In this document: one piece after another, positions 11,026 to 22,758 of the stretch | Position numbering within the stretch: position 1 is the first letter of the stretch | Layout of the letters: each line of letters opens with the position of its first letter | Source: Schistocerca nitens | Lineage: Eukaryota; Arthropoda; Insecta; Orthoptera; Acrididae | Length of the DNA stretch: 64,000 nucleotides | NCBI RefSeq assembly: GCF_023898315.1 | Contig: NC_064614.1 | Location: 502,960,109 to 503,024,108 of the forward strand | Direction of reading: 5' to 3' | Notes under the pieces: generated by a model | What the model saw: only the letters and a program-made list of their open reading frames with translations | Told to the model about the DNA's origin: nothing | The model's database searches: none | Translations under genes and position numbers: made by a program

Positions 11026-11446
11026 CTGCCCCTACCGCTATGTTTTATGTAACCCGCAACACCTTCAAATACCATGTACAAAATAGCTTTCATATTTTCT
11101 CGCTCGCTACGCCAAACTACAGGTCTTAGAGGAAAGATGAACAGGACGTTTTTGTAGGAAATTTAATGCTATAAAATTTTGCACTTGGACGCGTTTTGCT
11201 AGAGGCCCTAGTTTTCGAATTATTCAATAAAAATATGCAAAATTGACTTTCAAACTCGAAAACTGTGGCCTCTACTGAAAATGTATCCCAGTAAAAAATT
11301 TAACTACATTAAATTCTGTGCAAAAAAGGCACTGTTCAATTCTTCTGTAGCACTAATAGTTTGCACATAGTGAGCGAGATAATTAGATCTTGCACATGGT
11401 ATCTGAAGGAGGCATTATGGGCTGCATATAAACCAGCGGTAGGGAC
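11026..11446. repeat. Foldback element, about 200-bp arms
   Basis: The left arm starts CTGCCCCTACCGCTATG and the right arm ends as its reverse complement (CCAGCGGTAGGGACAG). The arms then stay complementary inward through ATACCATGTRCAA, CTCGCT, AATTTAATG and AGTTTTCGA, to a centre near 11236. There is no coding capacity. Such palindromes are typical of non-autonomous DNA transposons or of head-to-head insertions. Confidence 0.7.
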
Positions 11447-11463
11447 AGCTAAAAAATATATAT

Positions 11464-12500
11464 ATATAGTGAATCAAAATTAGGGCGCTCGGTTCCAGAG
11501 CGTGATTCGTGATCTTTACATGCTAATGACTCAAAAATGTCTCTTAGAAAGTTTCGCCCTGTTCATATTTTCCGTATAACATAGACGTCAAAGAAAGGCA
11601 ATTTGGCGACACTGTAATCACGCGTAGAAGTATCTCGGTACAGTACGCGGCAATAGCAGCAGCAGCAGCAGTAGCGTTGTTAATTTAGAGTAAGGGGTAG
11701 AGTTTTGCTTTTGAATACTCGAGTTAACGAGTTCAGTTCCATGTCTAGATGTATGTTTTTCGTATTTTGATGTCTCCAATAATACTACAGTATACACTGT
11801 TTATTAAACGATGAGTATCCTACAAATTAGGTTCTCTTTAATGTTGAAAGTAACAGTTATTGGTCAAACTTGTCTGAAAAAGTCATGAAGTGTAGTAATG
11901 AGTCTAAAATAAATTACCTATCATGGCACAGAAATATTTACAAAAATTATCAAAATGGAGATGTTAAAAATACTTCTTACATCTAGTAAGAGCGACCACT
12001 TATAGATTTTAAATATACTGTAACTGATAGCATGTCTTTCACGAAACATACATAGTATTCAGACAGATTGTCAAAACAGCCGCCCTGCATCTCCAAAGAT
12101 TTAGCAGTTCGCTCGACCATGTTTCTCCGAACCCATACTTGCATGTCTTTTGTAAAGCACTTGCAAAAATTGCTGTATGAACACAGAGAAGCCAAATACC
12201 ACATAATGTAGTCTAAAATTAGAAAATGAAAAAAAGAAAAATTACACCTACACCCTGAATCGTATTCTAACGTGAAACTCTACCCACTGCAATAAATGCG
12301 CAGCATGGCCATACAGTAGTGAACGAAACTACTTGCCGAACATGTGATTGCAAGACTGCCGAACTGCCTCCCCTTGACGTCCATTTTTACCGAAAATGTA
12401 CACAGGACGAAATTTCATTACCGATATTTTTCTGCCGTTAGCATGGCAAGGAATCGCGCTGTTCCGTCCAAGTGCGCGGAGTTTTGTTCGCCGTATATAC
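11464..12500. mobile_element. Inverted-repeat transposon, DUF4817-type, decayed
   Basis: About 300-bp diverged terminal inverted repeats (left from about 11464, right to about 12500). They share blocks such as TTTCGYCCTGTNCAT, AGACGTCAA, TGTAATCAC and GGGTAGAGTTT. On the minus strand at 12030-12150 the end of a transposase remains: VWVRRNMVERT followed by EMQGGCFDNL, matching the C-terminal block seen at 17733-17963 (LRRVETCMIQC, QGGHL). The element at 17168-18311 has the same order of blocks over its whole length, so the two are copies of one family. The catalytic domain is gone. Confidence 0.7.
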
Positions 12501-12604
12501 ATATATGGGGATTCAACTTAGCTATCATTTCAAATATTTTCAGAACACTTGAAGAAATCGTAATTCTGTTGTTACGATATGAACTGTTAGAAATTCGTCA
12601 CTGA

Positions 12605-12607
<3 letters not shown>

Positions 12608-12636
<29 letters not shown>
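12608..12636 (+). repeat. (CA)n microsatellite
   Basis: About 14 CA units just before the transposon end at 12649. Confidence 0.97.
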
Positions 12637-12639
<3 letters not shown>

Positions 12640-12648
12640 ATATATACA

Positions 12649-13366
12649 GGGTGAACATTAATAAAATCGACAAACAACAGAGATGGATTCCTGAGTGGAA
12701 ATGGAGGAAAAAAGACCCTATGAACACGTGTCCGGAAATGGACGGTACAGAGCTACATCGCATCTGTATCACGACAAATGTTCAGAGTTTCCTCCTTGGG
12801 ACTGCAGGTGGTAGGGATAGTAGCGGTTGTCATGCAGGATACACATAATCGTCCTTTGGCTTAGACCGTGTTGGTTGGCCAATTGCCTGGAGCTTGTGTA
12901 GGGTTCGTCTTAATAGTCCGTAGAAATCGATCGTCCAAATCTGGTGTACTCATACTCCTCCGTCTCCGTGTATGTTCGTCTGTCTGAAAGGACACATGAT
13001 CACACGAACGCCCGAAAAGGGTTTGATATGTTGTGTGACATGTTTGGTGTCTGTGAGGGTACTTGGTTTTGGTATAGCCGTGCTGCCTCTCGACCGTTTC
13101 CATCTGCTTGGTCCTACGCAAACACCACCTCGGCTTGTTCCTGACTTGAGTACCGGACCATTCTGCTGCTTACAGCACGCTGCGTCAATCATATAGCCTG
13201 CAATACGCAAGGAAAGCGCAACACGAGGTCAGAGGAACCGTCGTTCGTCAGCACCATCTGTCGTGGCAACGATGCATATTCGAACACATGTTCATAGGAC
13301 ATGTTTTCCTCTATTTCCAGTCTGGAATCCGTCTCTGCAGTTTGTCGGTTTTATTAATGTTCACCC
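12649..13366 (-). mobile_element. CAGGGTGAACATTAAT-ended transposon, deleted
   Basis: Terminal inverted repeats of roughly 100 bp: left CAGGGTGAACATTAATAAAA, right the complement ending TTTTATTAATGTTCACCC. Inner matches include GGATTCCNGAN, GGAAA and ACACATGTTC. The minus strand keeps a transposase N-terminus: YSSQEQAEVVFAYGQADGN and REAARLYQ near 13150-13060, and GLSQRTIMCILHDNRYYPYH near 12860-12790. Both are hallmarks of the insect DUF4817-associated transposases (YGEC-like helix, then a helix-turn-helix and YPYH). Frameshifts separate them and the DDE catalytic part is deleted, so this is a non-autonomous derivative. Confidence 0.75.
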
Positions 13367-13813
13367 GAAAGAGAAGAAGTGATATTGTTTCGTATACCTT
13401 TAAAGAATCGAAATAAAGTTTTCGGAGTATGGCAGTACACAGAGAAGGGCGTAATTTTGTTTCATGTTTGATCCACTTTCCTCATGTACCAACCGTGACA
13501 TTGAAGCAAGTGTAGTACTCTTGTTTTAAATGGAGCGCTGTACATTTATTAATGGCTTTTGAAAGCTCTTGATTAGACGAGGGACGAGTACGGCTGTTAA
13601 TGCTGGCGTCCACACTTTTCGCAAAAATATCCGAGAAACGATCCTAAATTGAAAGAAGAGGTGGCTAGAATCTAACACTGCTGTGTGGAAACCAGCACGA
13701 ACGGCTCTCGTGCAAGGATGCGCTCTTGCGTCTGGCCTTTAGCGAAAACCTCGTTGCCATATCTTGAACGGTGTGTAAAATAAAAGTGCTGCCTTTTTAC
13801 GTGATTCACTATA

Positions 13814-15481
13814 TATAGGATAAACCAGAACTCCAGCGACAAAGTTTCGAAAGTGATATTTTCGGTGTATTTTGGTGTAAGGGACTCACGATCTCCCGTT
13901 GCTCGTTGTAGAGTACATGAATTCGTTTCCTTTCTTACGCGCATTTGTCTTTGTGTCTGTACTGTACTGGAAATATCTGCCCAACATCGCAAATGTGGAT
14001 GCTATGCTATGTTTGTCTTGTTTGGAAACAGGTCTGTTCCATTCATTCAGCGTACTTGCCGTTGACAACAGTAATTACCACTTTACCCGTCGCCTTCAAT
14101 CTTGCATTCAGTATTACTCAGTTCTGTCTCCGGTTTGTTTTTTCAGCAGGATTACTTGTGCATCCACAGTGACACACAGTGCTATGGATGAGTTAACTGT
14201 TGAAGAGTTGACCTATGTGCGCCTCGACTATAGGTTCACCGAATGCAACGGAAGAGCAGCACAACTGCGCTCTGCCGTCTTGATTCTTATTGACAGGATC
14301 TGTAGGGCACCACTAGGACCTTAACAGGAACACGCAACTGTCAACCACTTCCGAGAAAAACGAGTTTGAATGCTTTAGGAGTGCTTGTATATTTCGTTTG
14401 TTGGCTAATATGCACGGAGTCGGCAGCCGAGCAAGACCTTTATTTCAAAAGTGCGAGTTCTCGGGAGTCACTCTTATTGCTTTTGCTTGTGAGCTATCTG
14501 CACCAATATCCGGTAATATGCTTCGATATGCGTGACATGTCGCGAATATGTGTGACGACTGAGACCCATTTATGACTGTAAAGCCAGTTTGTTGTGTAAT
14601 AGACACTGAAAACACCATGCACATGCAAAATTCGGCGTCCGCTACATGTGCTACATGTCGCAATAACTGCTCTTTTCCATGTTTCTACCATCAATAACAT
14701 ATTTATTCGTTAGTAGTCCACAGGTTGCACAATATATTCGTCACAAATGTAGATTCGATAATATAAATGTAATGACTATACAGATTTGACTGAAAGTTCT
14801 CGTCTGTCCTTTTCATTTCTATCTTCTTAAGAAAAAAATTTCCCTTTTTTCAGGTAGAGACTGGTAAAATAATACATGAATGAGTAAATATTGATAGTTT
14901 GCACAGTCATAATCAGTCTGTTTTAGGATTAAGTAAGTGTGAAAGAAACTACCGATAGCGAGATTCGAACCAGAGGCCTCGCGCTTATGAAACTTATCGC
15001 TTATTCACTTGGACGCTGCCGCCCCTGCAAGGTATATAAGCATCCCTTCACTCTGTTGTCCCGAAAACGATTGAGAGTTGTGTCTTCCTGTTTACTCGTG
15101 TTGTAGAACTAGTCATGTACTACACACCCTTTCAATATAAATCAAATCGGTAAGGGGAAATTTGTACGGTTCGCTTCTGACCCGTTACCACACCGACGGC
15201 AACCAGCATTGCAGTACTTTTGCATCTGTCTAAGGACTGTTGCATTGCTTTGTATTTTGTGTTGCATGTCTTGGTATTACGTATTGCTGGCTTCTTAAAT
15301 GTTAGGAAGAAAGTTTTACAGGTACAAACGTAATTGGAGTAACAGACCGATTAAACCAATTTTACATCATTACTCTATATAGAGATATTGGAGACCAAGG
15401 GTCCCTTATACCAAAATATTGAGAAAATATCCCTGAACAACCACCGAAATTTTGTAGGGGGAGTTCTGGTTCACCCTGTAT
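13814..15481 (+). mobile_element. GAACCAGAACTCC-ended transposon, decayed
   Basis: The left end TATATAGGATAAACCAGAAC and the right end GTTCTGGTTCACCCTGTATG are complementary. The inverted repeat continues about 90 bp inward (ACAAARTTTCGR, TATTTTGGTRTAAGGGAC). At 14184-14290 the plus strand reads MDELTVEELTYVRLDYRF and TECNGRAAQ, resembling the N-terminal YGEC-type helix of DUF4817 transposases. The remaining 1.1 kb has no readable catalytic domain. A tRNA-like module (minus-strand GGTTCGAATC near 14953-14970) lies inside the right half. Confidence 0.6.
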
Positions 15482-15876
15482 GTTAGACACTGACATGTAC
15501 TCCGCATTTTACGAGCCACTGGTTCTCGGTAATAAATTACATGCTTGAAGAAAACTTGCTTTCTATGTCGCGAATATTTTATGAAATATTGTGACTTGGA
15601 TTACTCCCTCGATACAATTAAATCTGATCTTTTTTAAACCTGGAATCGTTTTTTGTGCGTTTTAGAATGAACTGGAGATGCTCGTTGTAAATATGGGAAT
15701 GTCTTCTTATCAACTGAACACTTTTATTTGCTGCAATAGCATTTTGTCAGGTAGTGCAAAATTTCAATGAAACTGTACCGCGATATTCGGTCTTTTCCTT
15801 GTCACCACTGAAGAGAGTAGGTAGACGTCCATACATCATTTCCCAGAGACGCGTAGTCACTCGATACAAAAAAGTT
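15482..15876. other. 0.4 kb without a recognisable gene
   Basis: AT-rich; nothing supportable was seen. Confidence 0.35.
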
Positions 15877-15889
15877 ATCGCTGCAATTG

Positions 15890-15996
15890 GCTCTGAGCAC
15901 TATGGGACTTAACATCTGAGGTCATCAGTCCCCTAGAACTTAGAGCTACTTAAACCTAACTAACCTAAGGACATCACACAACACCCAGTCATCACG
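15890..15996 (-). mobile_element. SINE tail, Gly-type, head lost
   Basis: Contains the shared tail and the ACACCCAGTCATCACGA linker of Gly-headed copies, but no tRNA head. A perfect 13-bp duplication, ATCGCTGCAATTG, flanks it at 15877-15889 and 15997-16009, so the head was already missing when it inserted (5' truncation during reverse transcription). Confidence 0.95.
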
Positions 15997-16072
15997 ATCG
16001 CTGCAATTGTTCGCTTTAATACGAGCACCTGTACAAATTTTAAACCCTCTTGTAACATTAATTCTCCATAAC

Positions 16073-16112
16073 TAATGGCCAGGTCGTCGACGGGACATTA
16101 ATTCTTTGATGT
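16073..16112 (+). repeat. Possible SINE tail fragment, family E
   Basis: Carries TCGTCGACGGGACATTAA, matching the tail of the SINEs at 43625-43875 and 45917-46171 (TGTCGACGGGACRTTAA). It is too short to say more. Confidence 0.4.
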
Positions 16113-16181
16113 GCATTTTGATGTGGCAAAATTCATCATATGGTAACATTTTGAAAAGTCAAACTTTAACAAATAGTTTAA

Positions 16182-16331
16182 TATAAGAGGAGAACAAAAG
16201 TTTCCGTTCGTAGGCTGCAATAGCTTCTTGCCTACACATGGGTGCTTATATACCCGCATCGGAGTCACACTGAGTTGCATGTACGTTGCAGCAACGATGC
16301 TCAAACGGAAACTTTTTGATCGCCCCTTATA
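16182..16331. mobile_element. 150-bp MITE of the TATAAGGGGYGATC family
   Basis: Ends are TATAAGAGGAGAACAAAAG and its counterpart CTTTTTGATCGCCCCTTATA, with GTTTCCGTT inside both. The interior (read on the minus strand) matches the left ends of the mariner-like copies at 28105 and 56723: TGCAACWYARYRYGACTCC, ATGCGGGTATATAAGCACC. It is an internally deleted, non-autonomous mariner derivative with no coding sequence. Confidence 0.8.
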
Positions 16332-16869
16332 ATAGAAAATAAGATGAAATACATCATACCTTCGAAGTCATGATCAATATTATCGAATATGCAAGCAAAT
16401 TCTTCGTATCCTTTACGATGTTGTCGACGAAAATGGTATAATATTTATTTTGCAATTTTCATAACTAGTCTGCAGAGAGACGTTAGAGAAAGTATTACTA
16501 TACTCTTCGTGCACAGTGCTTAAATCCAATGCAGATTATTGAGCGAAATTTATTTATCGTTCTAGTCGGTTTTATTCAAAAAATATCTCGGGCTCATACC
16601 GGAAATTTATTTCTTTTATTAATACTTTCAAGATTGAACACTGTATCGGCGAATCTTGAAAGTAGCTTTGTGCTGAAGAGAACCAATGGACATTGAAATT
16701 ACACGATTTCATCTTCAAGACTTAAGTTGCAGGATCTACGCAGACTATGACAAGAACTGAACATTTTATCAAATCAGCCTTAGTTTTGCGTATAAAGAAA
16801 TAGAACTGATGCACAAAGTTATTCAAACTTAGACGGCAGGTTGGTGATCTGTGATTTTGTCAGCATCAT
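16332..16869. other. 0.5 kb without a recognisable gene
   Basis: AT-rich; nothing supportable was seen. Confidence 0.35.
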
Positions 16870-16883
16870 TCTTTCTGATTATA

Positions 16884-17000
16884 GACTGGGTGTTGTGTGC
16901 TGTCCTTAGGTTAGTTAGGTTTAAGTAGTTCTACGTTCTAGGGGACTGATGATCATAGCTGTTAAGTCCCATAGTGCTCAGAGCCATTTGAACCATTTGA
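16884..17000 (+). mobile_element. SINE tail, Gly-type, head lost
   Basis: Begins in the linker (GACTGGGTGTTGTGTG) and runs through the shared tail to CCATTTGA. A perfect 14-bp duplication, TCTTTCTGATTATA, lies at 16870-16883 and 17001-17014. It is the same truncated form as 15890-15996, in the opposite orientation. Confidence 0.95.
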
Positions 17001-17167
17001 TCTTTCTGATTATAATGCTTCATCTTGCACCGTAACTTACACTGAGTTTACTTCTCATTATTAAGATACATGTGCTCGAAATGTCTTCCATAATTCGCAT
17101 TTCATTGGCAGGAAAATCACCAAATGGAGGTAGTGCATTTGTGTTCTGCTAAAAAGTTAGAATACTA

Positions 17168-18311
17168 TACAGGGTGAAGAAAAATTCACGCACTCGGACT
17201 TCACAGCGCGATACCTCACATACTAACTGTAGAAAAATGTATCTCACAGAACTTCGTCCTGCCCATGTTTCTGGCAATAAATGGACGCTAAAGATTGGTA
17301 AGCTGGCAAAAATGTAATCATATGTACGGTAACTACCTCTGCCAGCATATTAGTAAAGTGCTGTGCAGTTGGTGCAGTGGGTAGCGTTTTGGGATAGCAT
17401 GTAGAAGGTCGAGTGTTCGATTCTGGGTAATTTTCGAGTATTTGTTTTGATTCGCCATTTTCGTTCTACCATATAATACTGTAGTATGTACCGTTTATTA
17501 AGCCACGTGTGCGAGACATTTACATAGTACAGTGTTTTGTAATGGTGAACATAACAAAACCGTGGTCAGACAAATCAGAAATAGACAGTTGAAACAAATG
17601 ACCTGTCACAGAACAGAATATCTACAAAAACAGTATCAATTACGAGATGCTAAAGAAGATTACACAATTAAATAACGCTACATATACTAGTCATTTGTAC
17701 TACATGCAGTTCGTCCGCTCAGATGTTACACATTACCGACCTTTGACGATAATAATTTTTACACTAATGACTGCATGACGTTTACAAATGAACACGTTCT
17801 CCTCAGAGCAGATGCTCAGGTGACCCCCCTGCACGACCAAAAATTGTGCGATACACTGGATCATACAGGTCTCGACTCTTCGTAACATGGCTGCATCCAC
17901 AGATACAAAAGCAGCATGACGTAGATGCAGTGGTGCGAAACAGTTTCCTTGTATGACGTGCAAAAGGTTTTTTCAATGGCTGCCCACTGAAAATGATTGT
18001 ATTTCCATATCTGTGTTCAGAGTACGTAAGTAGGAAACTCAATGTTTAGGACGACAGATACCGTACCATGTAGACTACGTTTAGCAAATTAAAACAAATA
18101 CCCCTCGACCCAGAATCGAACCCTCGACCTCCTGCAGCACTAGCAGAATGTGCAAGTGATTACAGTGTTCGCAGATTGCCAATATTTAACGTCCATTTAA
18201 TGTCAGAAATATGCACAGGACGAAATTATGTGAGAAACAGTTTTGTACTGCGAATGCGAGAGGAATCGTGCTGCCAAGTCCAAGTGCGTGAATTTTTCTT
18301 CACCCTGTATA
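17168..18311. mobile_element. TATACAGGGTGAAG-ended transposon with B-box TIRs
   Basis: Left end TATACAGGGTGAAGAAAAAT and right end ATTTTTCTTCACCCTGTATA are complementary. Inverted repeats run about 280 bp, including CACGCACTYGGACTT, CTTCGTCCTG and AATGGACGYTAAA. Both repeats contain a tRNA-like internal promoter block (GGTCGAGNGTTCGATTCTGG at about 17407-17428 and, reversed, 18105-18130). The minus strand 17733-17963 keeps a transposase C-terminal remnant (LRRVETCMIQC, VQGGHL). It is a sister copy of 11464-12500 and has no catalytic domain. Confidence 0.75.
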
Positions 18312-19854
18312 GTTCCTCCGAACAGTGCCACTGAACTAAATATAATTTTCGCAGTCTCTTGATGATTTGTGTGCTGTTTAAAACCAGCGTTGCCAGCCAC
18401 AATATGAGCCCCACTAACTTATTCATGAATTATACGTCGTTCTTCGCGAGTGGCGGAAATATTACGATTGAGAGAGTACAAATAGTTTTGAATGGCACAG
18501 ATGCTAGAAAAATCCGCAATATAGGCTCTCAAATGCCTGTTGATGAAGTCAGGCGTAGAGATGAGTAATGTGACACACATAAAAGCCGCAGACAGCAGCG
18601 AGTATATCCTCCCTCTCCACCTTCCCCCACCACTGTCCCCCGCCGTCGTAGTCCCTCGCTGTTACTTTTGCTGTCTCTATGTTCTAGTGCTTCACGAGCT
18701 TTTTGTTTTTGTTGTTTATAGCCAGAAGTGTGTTAGAAGCTGTAAAAATAACATTCGTCATGTTCGACTGCTAGGTCCTAGATATGTTGTACTATTCATA
18801 CTTGGCGTAATACGTATCTAATTCTGATTCAAAAGTTATTTTTTTGAACTCCAATGGATATGTTAGTCTGACATTTTCATACCGTCAGAGAACGAATTCA
18901 CCTGAAGCGAAATTAATTTCAGCAGTGTTTAGCGTAATAGCGCGACTGAACCGTTTCTTATTTCTATCGCCTTGAAGGAAAACATTTTACTCCTGCTCCA
19001 TTTTCATAGAAAGTCTATACATGGGATAATTTCACTGAATAAAATTAAATATATAACTTACCAAAATTTATCATAGAGCATACTTCCACTGTGATAATGT
19101 AATATTGCGAAGCTTCTTTTCTTGTTTTGCCTCTGCAGAAATCCGAGCAACTACGGATAATTTCACAAAGTTTTTGAAACATGAAATTACGCCCGCGGTC
19201 GTCCATGAGTTGCAACAGCACACAGTGCCTCTTGAAGCAGCAGGAATCACTAGTCCATACCTTCCATAGTAGCGTACTGAAGTGGCGTGTGAGGTCTGCT
19301 TTATCGTCTGTCCCTAGTGACCTACTGATACGCCTAAAGAGTAAAGCAGAGTCTGGTTAGTTATTGGAAATTGGTTCATCAGTTCGTCTCTTCACAGATT
19401 TGTTTTGATGGTCATGGTGTTTCGTTGAGTTTCTTTCACAAGTGCAAACACAAAATGGAGAACTTCCTTTTCAGATATACGCTTTTATTGTTACCTTTCA
19501 CTTCCTTATTCGTCTCTGAGACGCTGTGCAACTTTTAATGAAATGTGTACTTGTATTTTATTTATGTTAATTTTACCTAAGGTTTTGGTTTTACGTTAAC
19601 ACACAATTTTGCAGAACATCTAACGTGTGCTTAAATAGGAAAAGTAAGGAACAATTAGGATCCTTCATAGCATAGTCGAAAGGACAAATTTTACGATTTA
19701 TAACTAAATGTATTGTGAAAAATCTTTAAAATGCAGCTTGGGGCTATATGATCTGATTCTGTAATAAGAGACGATATTGTAATATGCCTTCTGCACCTAA
19801 CTGTAGAGTGAAAGGAAGAAGAGATTGGATAACGTAGTTTAAAAATTGTAAATA
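18312..19854. other. 1.5 kb without a recognisable gene
   Basis: Contains a 93-codon plus frame (18540-18821) with a Pro-rich then Val/Phe/Tyr-rich composition but no recognisable domain or splice signals. Otherwise AT-rich. Confidence 0.3.
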
Positions 19855-19859
19855 GTGTG

Positions 19860-20349
19860 TGTGGTGTCACCGCCAGACACCACACTTGCTAGGTGGTAGC
19901 CTTTAAATCGGCCGCGGTCCATTAGTATACGTCGGACCCGCGTGTCGCCACTGTCAGTGATCGCAGACCGAGCGCCACCACACGGCAGGTCTAGAGAGAC
20001 TTACTAGCACTCGCCCCAGTTGTACAGCCGACGTTCATAGCAAGGGTTCACTGACAAATACGCTCTCATTTTCCGAGACGATAGTTAGCATAGCCTTCAG
20101 CTACGTCATTTGCTACGACCTAGCAAGGCGCCATTACCAGTTATATTGAGCTTATTATAAAACCTGTACCGTCAAGAGCGATGTACACCAATTATGGATT
20201 AAAGTTAAGTATTACATCATCTACGTACTTTATTTGCAATTCTCAAGACATTCTCCTGTTCCAGACCTCACGCCAGTCTGCGTGTAATTAAACGCGTGCA
20301 TTTCGGCCTCCTCCAGCAACACGGTGTTGGCACTTCTGCCAACACATCA
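19860..20349 (+). mobile_element. Solo LTR, 490 bp, copy 1
   Basis: Begins TGTGGTGTCACC and ends GCCAACACATCA (TG...CA ends), flanked by a 5-bp duplication GTGTG (19855-19859 and 20350-20354). About 85 percent identical by eye to 60261-60748. Both ends can form hairpins: GGTGTC/GACACC at 19863-19881 and GTGTTGGCA/TGCCAACAC near 20322-20345. No gag, pol or second LTR is nearby, so it is a solo LTR left by recombination. The superfamily cannot be told from the LTR alone; a 5-bp duplication fits Gypsy, BEL or Copia. Orientation is arbitrary. Confidence 0.88.
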
Positions 20350-20354
20350 GTGTG

Positions 20355-21381
20355 CTTGATATTCTAACTTGTATTAACATTGATTTCAAAGTAAATAGTA
20401 CATCCACTGAAGATTAGCTACGTTCATGCCATAAGTGTTCAATATACATGTACATACCTATCCGTTACTACCTCGTATGTTATAAGAGTCTGCTTCACGA
20501 TTTCATTTCCTAAAATTAAACAATAACTACCCGTAACTGAAGTGACCGCAACGGTTCAAACTGTTTCATCAGTATAATAAGTTTACATGCGACACATTTT
20601 TCGTTGCTTATCCTATTTTCTACTCTGGCTATAGAATGCAACCTCTACATCTATGGCTATATTCTCTTAAGTGAAACATGCGTGACAGATCACGCATGAC
20701 CGTTTCCACCATGAACTAGGAGAGGTTTTGGGATGATGTAATACATTTGTGACGCCTACTGTTAATATTGATGTACCCATTAAAACTGTGTTCCTGTGTT
20801 TCCAGCGGATGATCGCAACTGGCCGGTTCAGCGCGCTATGAAGCTTGCCGTTATAATAATCCCTTTCATTTCCGTCTTTGATATTCTCTGCCGCCTGGAT
20901 TACACCGATCGGAAATTAGCGCGGCCTATTTTGACTTGCCGCTCTCGAAGAATAGACATCTTGTACAGCGAAATTCGCTTTTAGCTTTTAGTGTCTTATG
21001 AATAACGCAGCAATCGAGAATTTGACAACTAATGCTGTTCTGCAGCACTGCCTGCTGTCCGGTTTCTGAAATCACTTGGCCATAACTGCATGCCGAGTAG
21101 AGAAGGAGCTGCGTGGCAACTCACTATGTAAGTCGAATATTTCGCATGAATTTAGCGTTTCGCCGAAAAAGATGAGAAATTGGGAATTGAAAACTCAAGC
21201 GTGTACAGGGTCAAAATGCAAAACAGTTGACTGTATGCCTTCTATATAACAACGATTAATGGAGTTGAGACCTTTGGATTTTAAGATGTAAAACTCAGGT
21301 AGCTATTTATATTACACTGTGGTATCTTCTGTTTGCTATTGGTAGACGTGCAATACATCAACATAGGTATAAGCGAATATA
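20355..21381. other. 1 kb, no clear gene; one weak exon candidate
   Basis: A good-looking splice acceptor (TTCCTGTGTTTCCAG, AG at 20803-20804) is followed by an open plus frame to 20984. I do not recognise the encoded peptide. Nothing else is supportable. Confidence 0.25.
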
Positions 21382-21862
21382 GAGGTTGGTCAGAAACTGT
21401 ATGAAAAGCTTGAAAGGGTGTTGCAGGGTATGTTGCACTAAGAAATAATTATTATTGTTGCACCGTTTTTGAGTTGATTAGTATTAACGTTAGTCAATCA
21501 GACCGTTGCGCGTGCAAATTCAAGCGGCACGCCAGAGATGGTGTCGCCAAAAGTGTTCTTCGTTTGATTTCCTAAAACCGAACAAGAGAGCGATACAATA
21601 ATTGATCATGGGACCGCAATAAGGATCGAACCCGAGCCAAGGGCTTTGCAGTCTCGTGCTCTATCATCTACGAAATGAGAACAACTTGTACTAATTGTTT
21701 CTGGCGGGCTGCTTGAATTTGTGCGCGGGTTTATTGGCTAAATTCAATGCTAATGAACTCGGAAACGGCGCAACGTGTCAGTTTTTTTCTTAACATGTAA
21801 TTCTGAGCACGGTCTATCCTGAAAACCCTCACAAGCTTTTCAGAATGTTTCTGACCATCCTG
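21382..21862. repeat. Foldback element with tRNA-like centre
   Basis: The outer arms GGTTGGTCAGAAACTGT and its complement ACATTCTGAAAA/CTGACCATCC frame a nearly palindromic unit. Inner arms GCGCGTGCAAATTCAAGC (21508-21527) and GCTTGAATTTGTGCGCG (21709-21725) are complementary. The loop between them (about 21595-21670) reads, on the minus strand, as a tRNA-like module with B box GGGTTCGATCC and an anticodon-like arm. There is no coding sequence. Confidence 0.7.
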
Positions 21863-22758
21863 TTTACGCAATGTTATCCTCGGTGTGCTCCGAGAGTTGA
21901 CGCGTGTAGTATAGTACATTCTTTCATACAAGATATGTTTGAGCGCAATTATTGAACAATTTCCTGCGTTTCTGCATAGATGAAATACGATTGTATAAAA
22001 ACGCTGAATCTTGTCGTTTGCATATTGTCTAACAGAGACAAAAAATTACTTGCAACAAAATGAGTTGCTAATATGAGAAACAGTAACGTGTGCGACTGCT
22101 AATATTACAGTGTCTCAGAAGTAGTGTAGCTATGCAGCTACATGGTGAGTCGCGCAACACATAACACATCTTTTATTTCGTGAATGGTTACATATATTGA
22201 AACACGGTTTTCGGCGAATGTTAGAGCGTCAAGGGGCACACGTTATTTCGTTTGGTTAATGTTTTTAGCGCTGGTATGAACTGAGATACTGAAGTAACTA
22301 CTTTTTTTTATAACTGCATTCGAGAACTCTTGAGAAGACAGTCAAAGTGGTATAGCGTTTTTAATTTTGTCGGTGAAACCTGTAGCAAAAAATTACAGAA
22401 ACGTCCTACAATGTGAGAGCACCGTGGCCAGAAAACTCATTTGCGCTGAAAACACAAGCAGGCGTCTCAAACCAGGCTGCGTAGTTGTATACCGTAACGT
22501 AGGCCTGCGCTACGAGAATAAAGCTTTATTTCCCATTGAACCAACTTACGACGTATCTGCAGGTTCACCTACGAATGTTCTATATGAAATACGTCATAGG
22601 CTGAAATCTAGCGTATCACAAAAGGCTTAGGAAAACAATTTCACATTTATGTGTATCCTCACAGATTCACGTGAGCTAAAACAGAGAAATCAACTTTTCA
22701 TTCTTTAAAAATGAAGAGGTCTTATACGCTTCAAAAACCAACTACTGTATTAAATATC

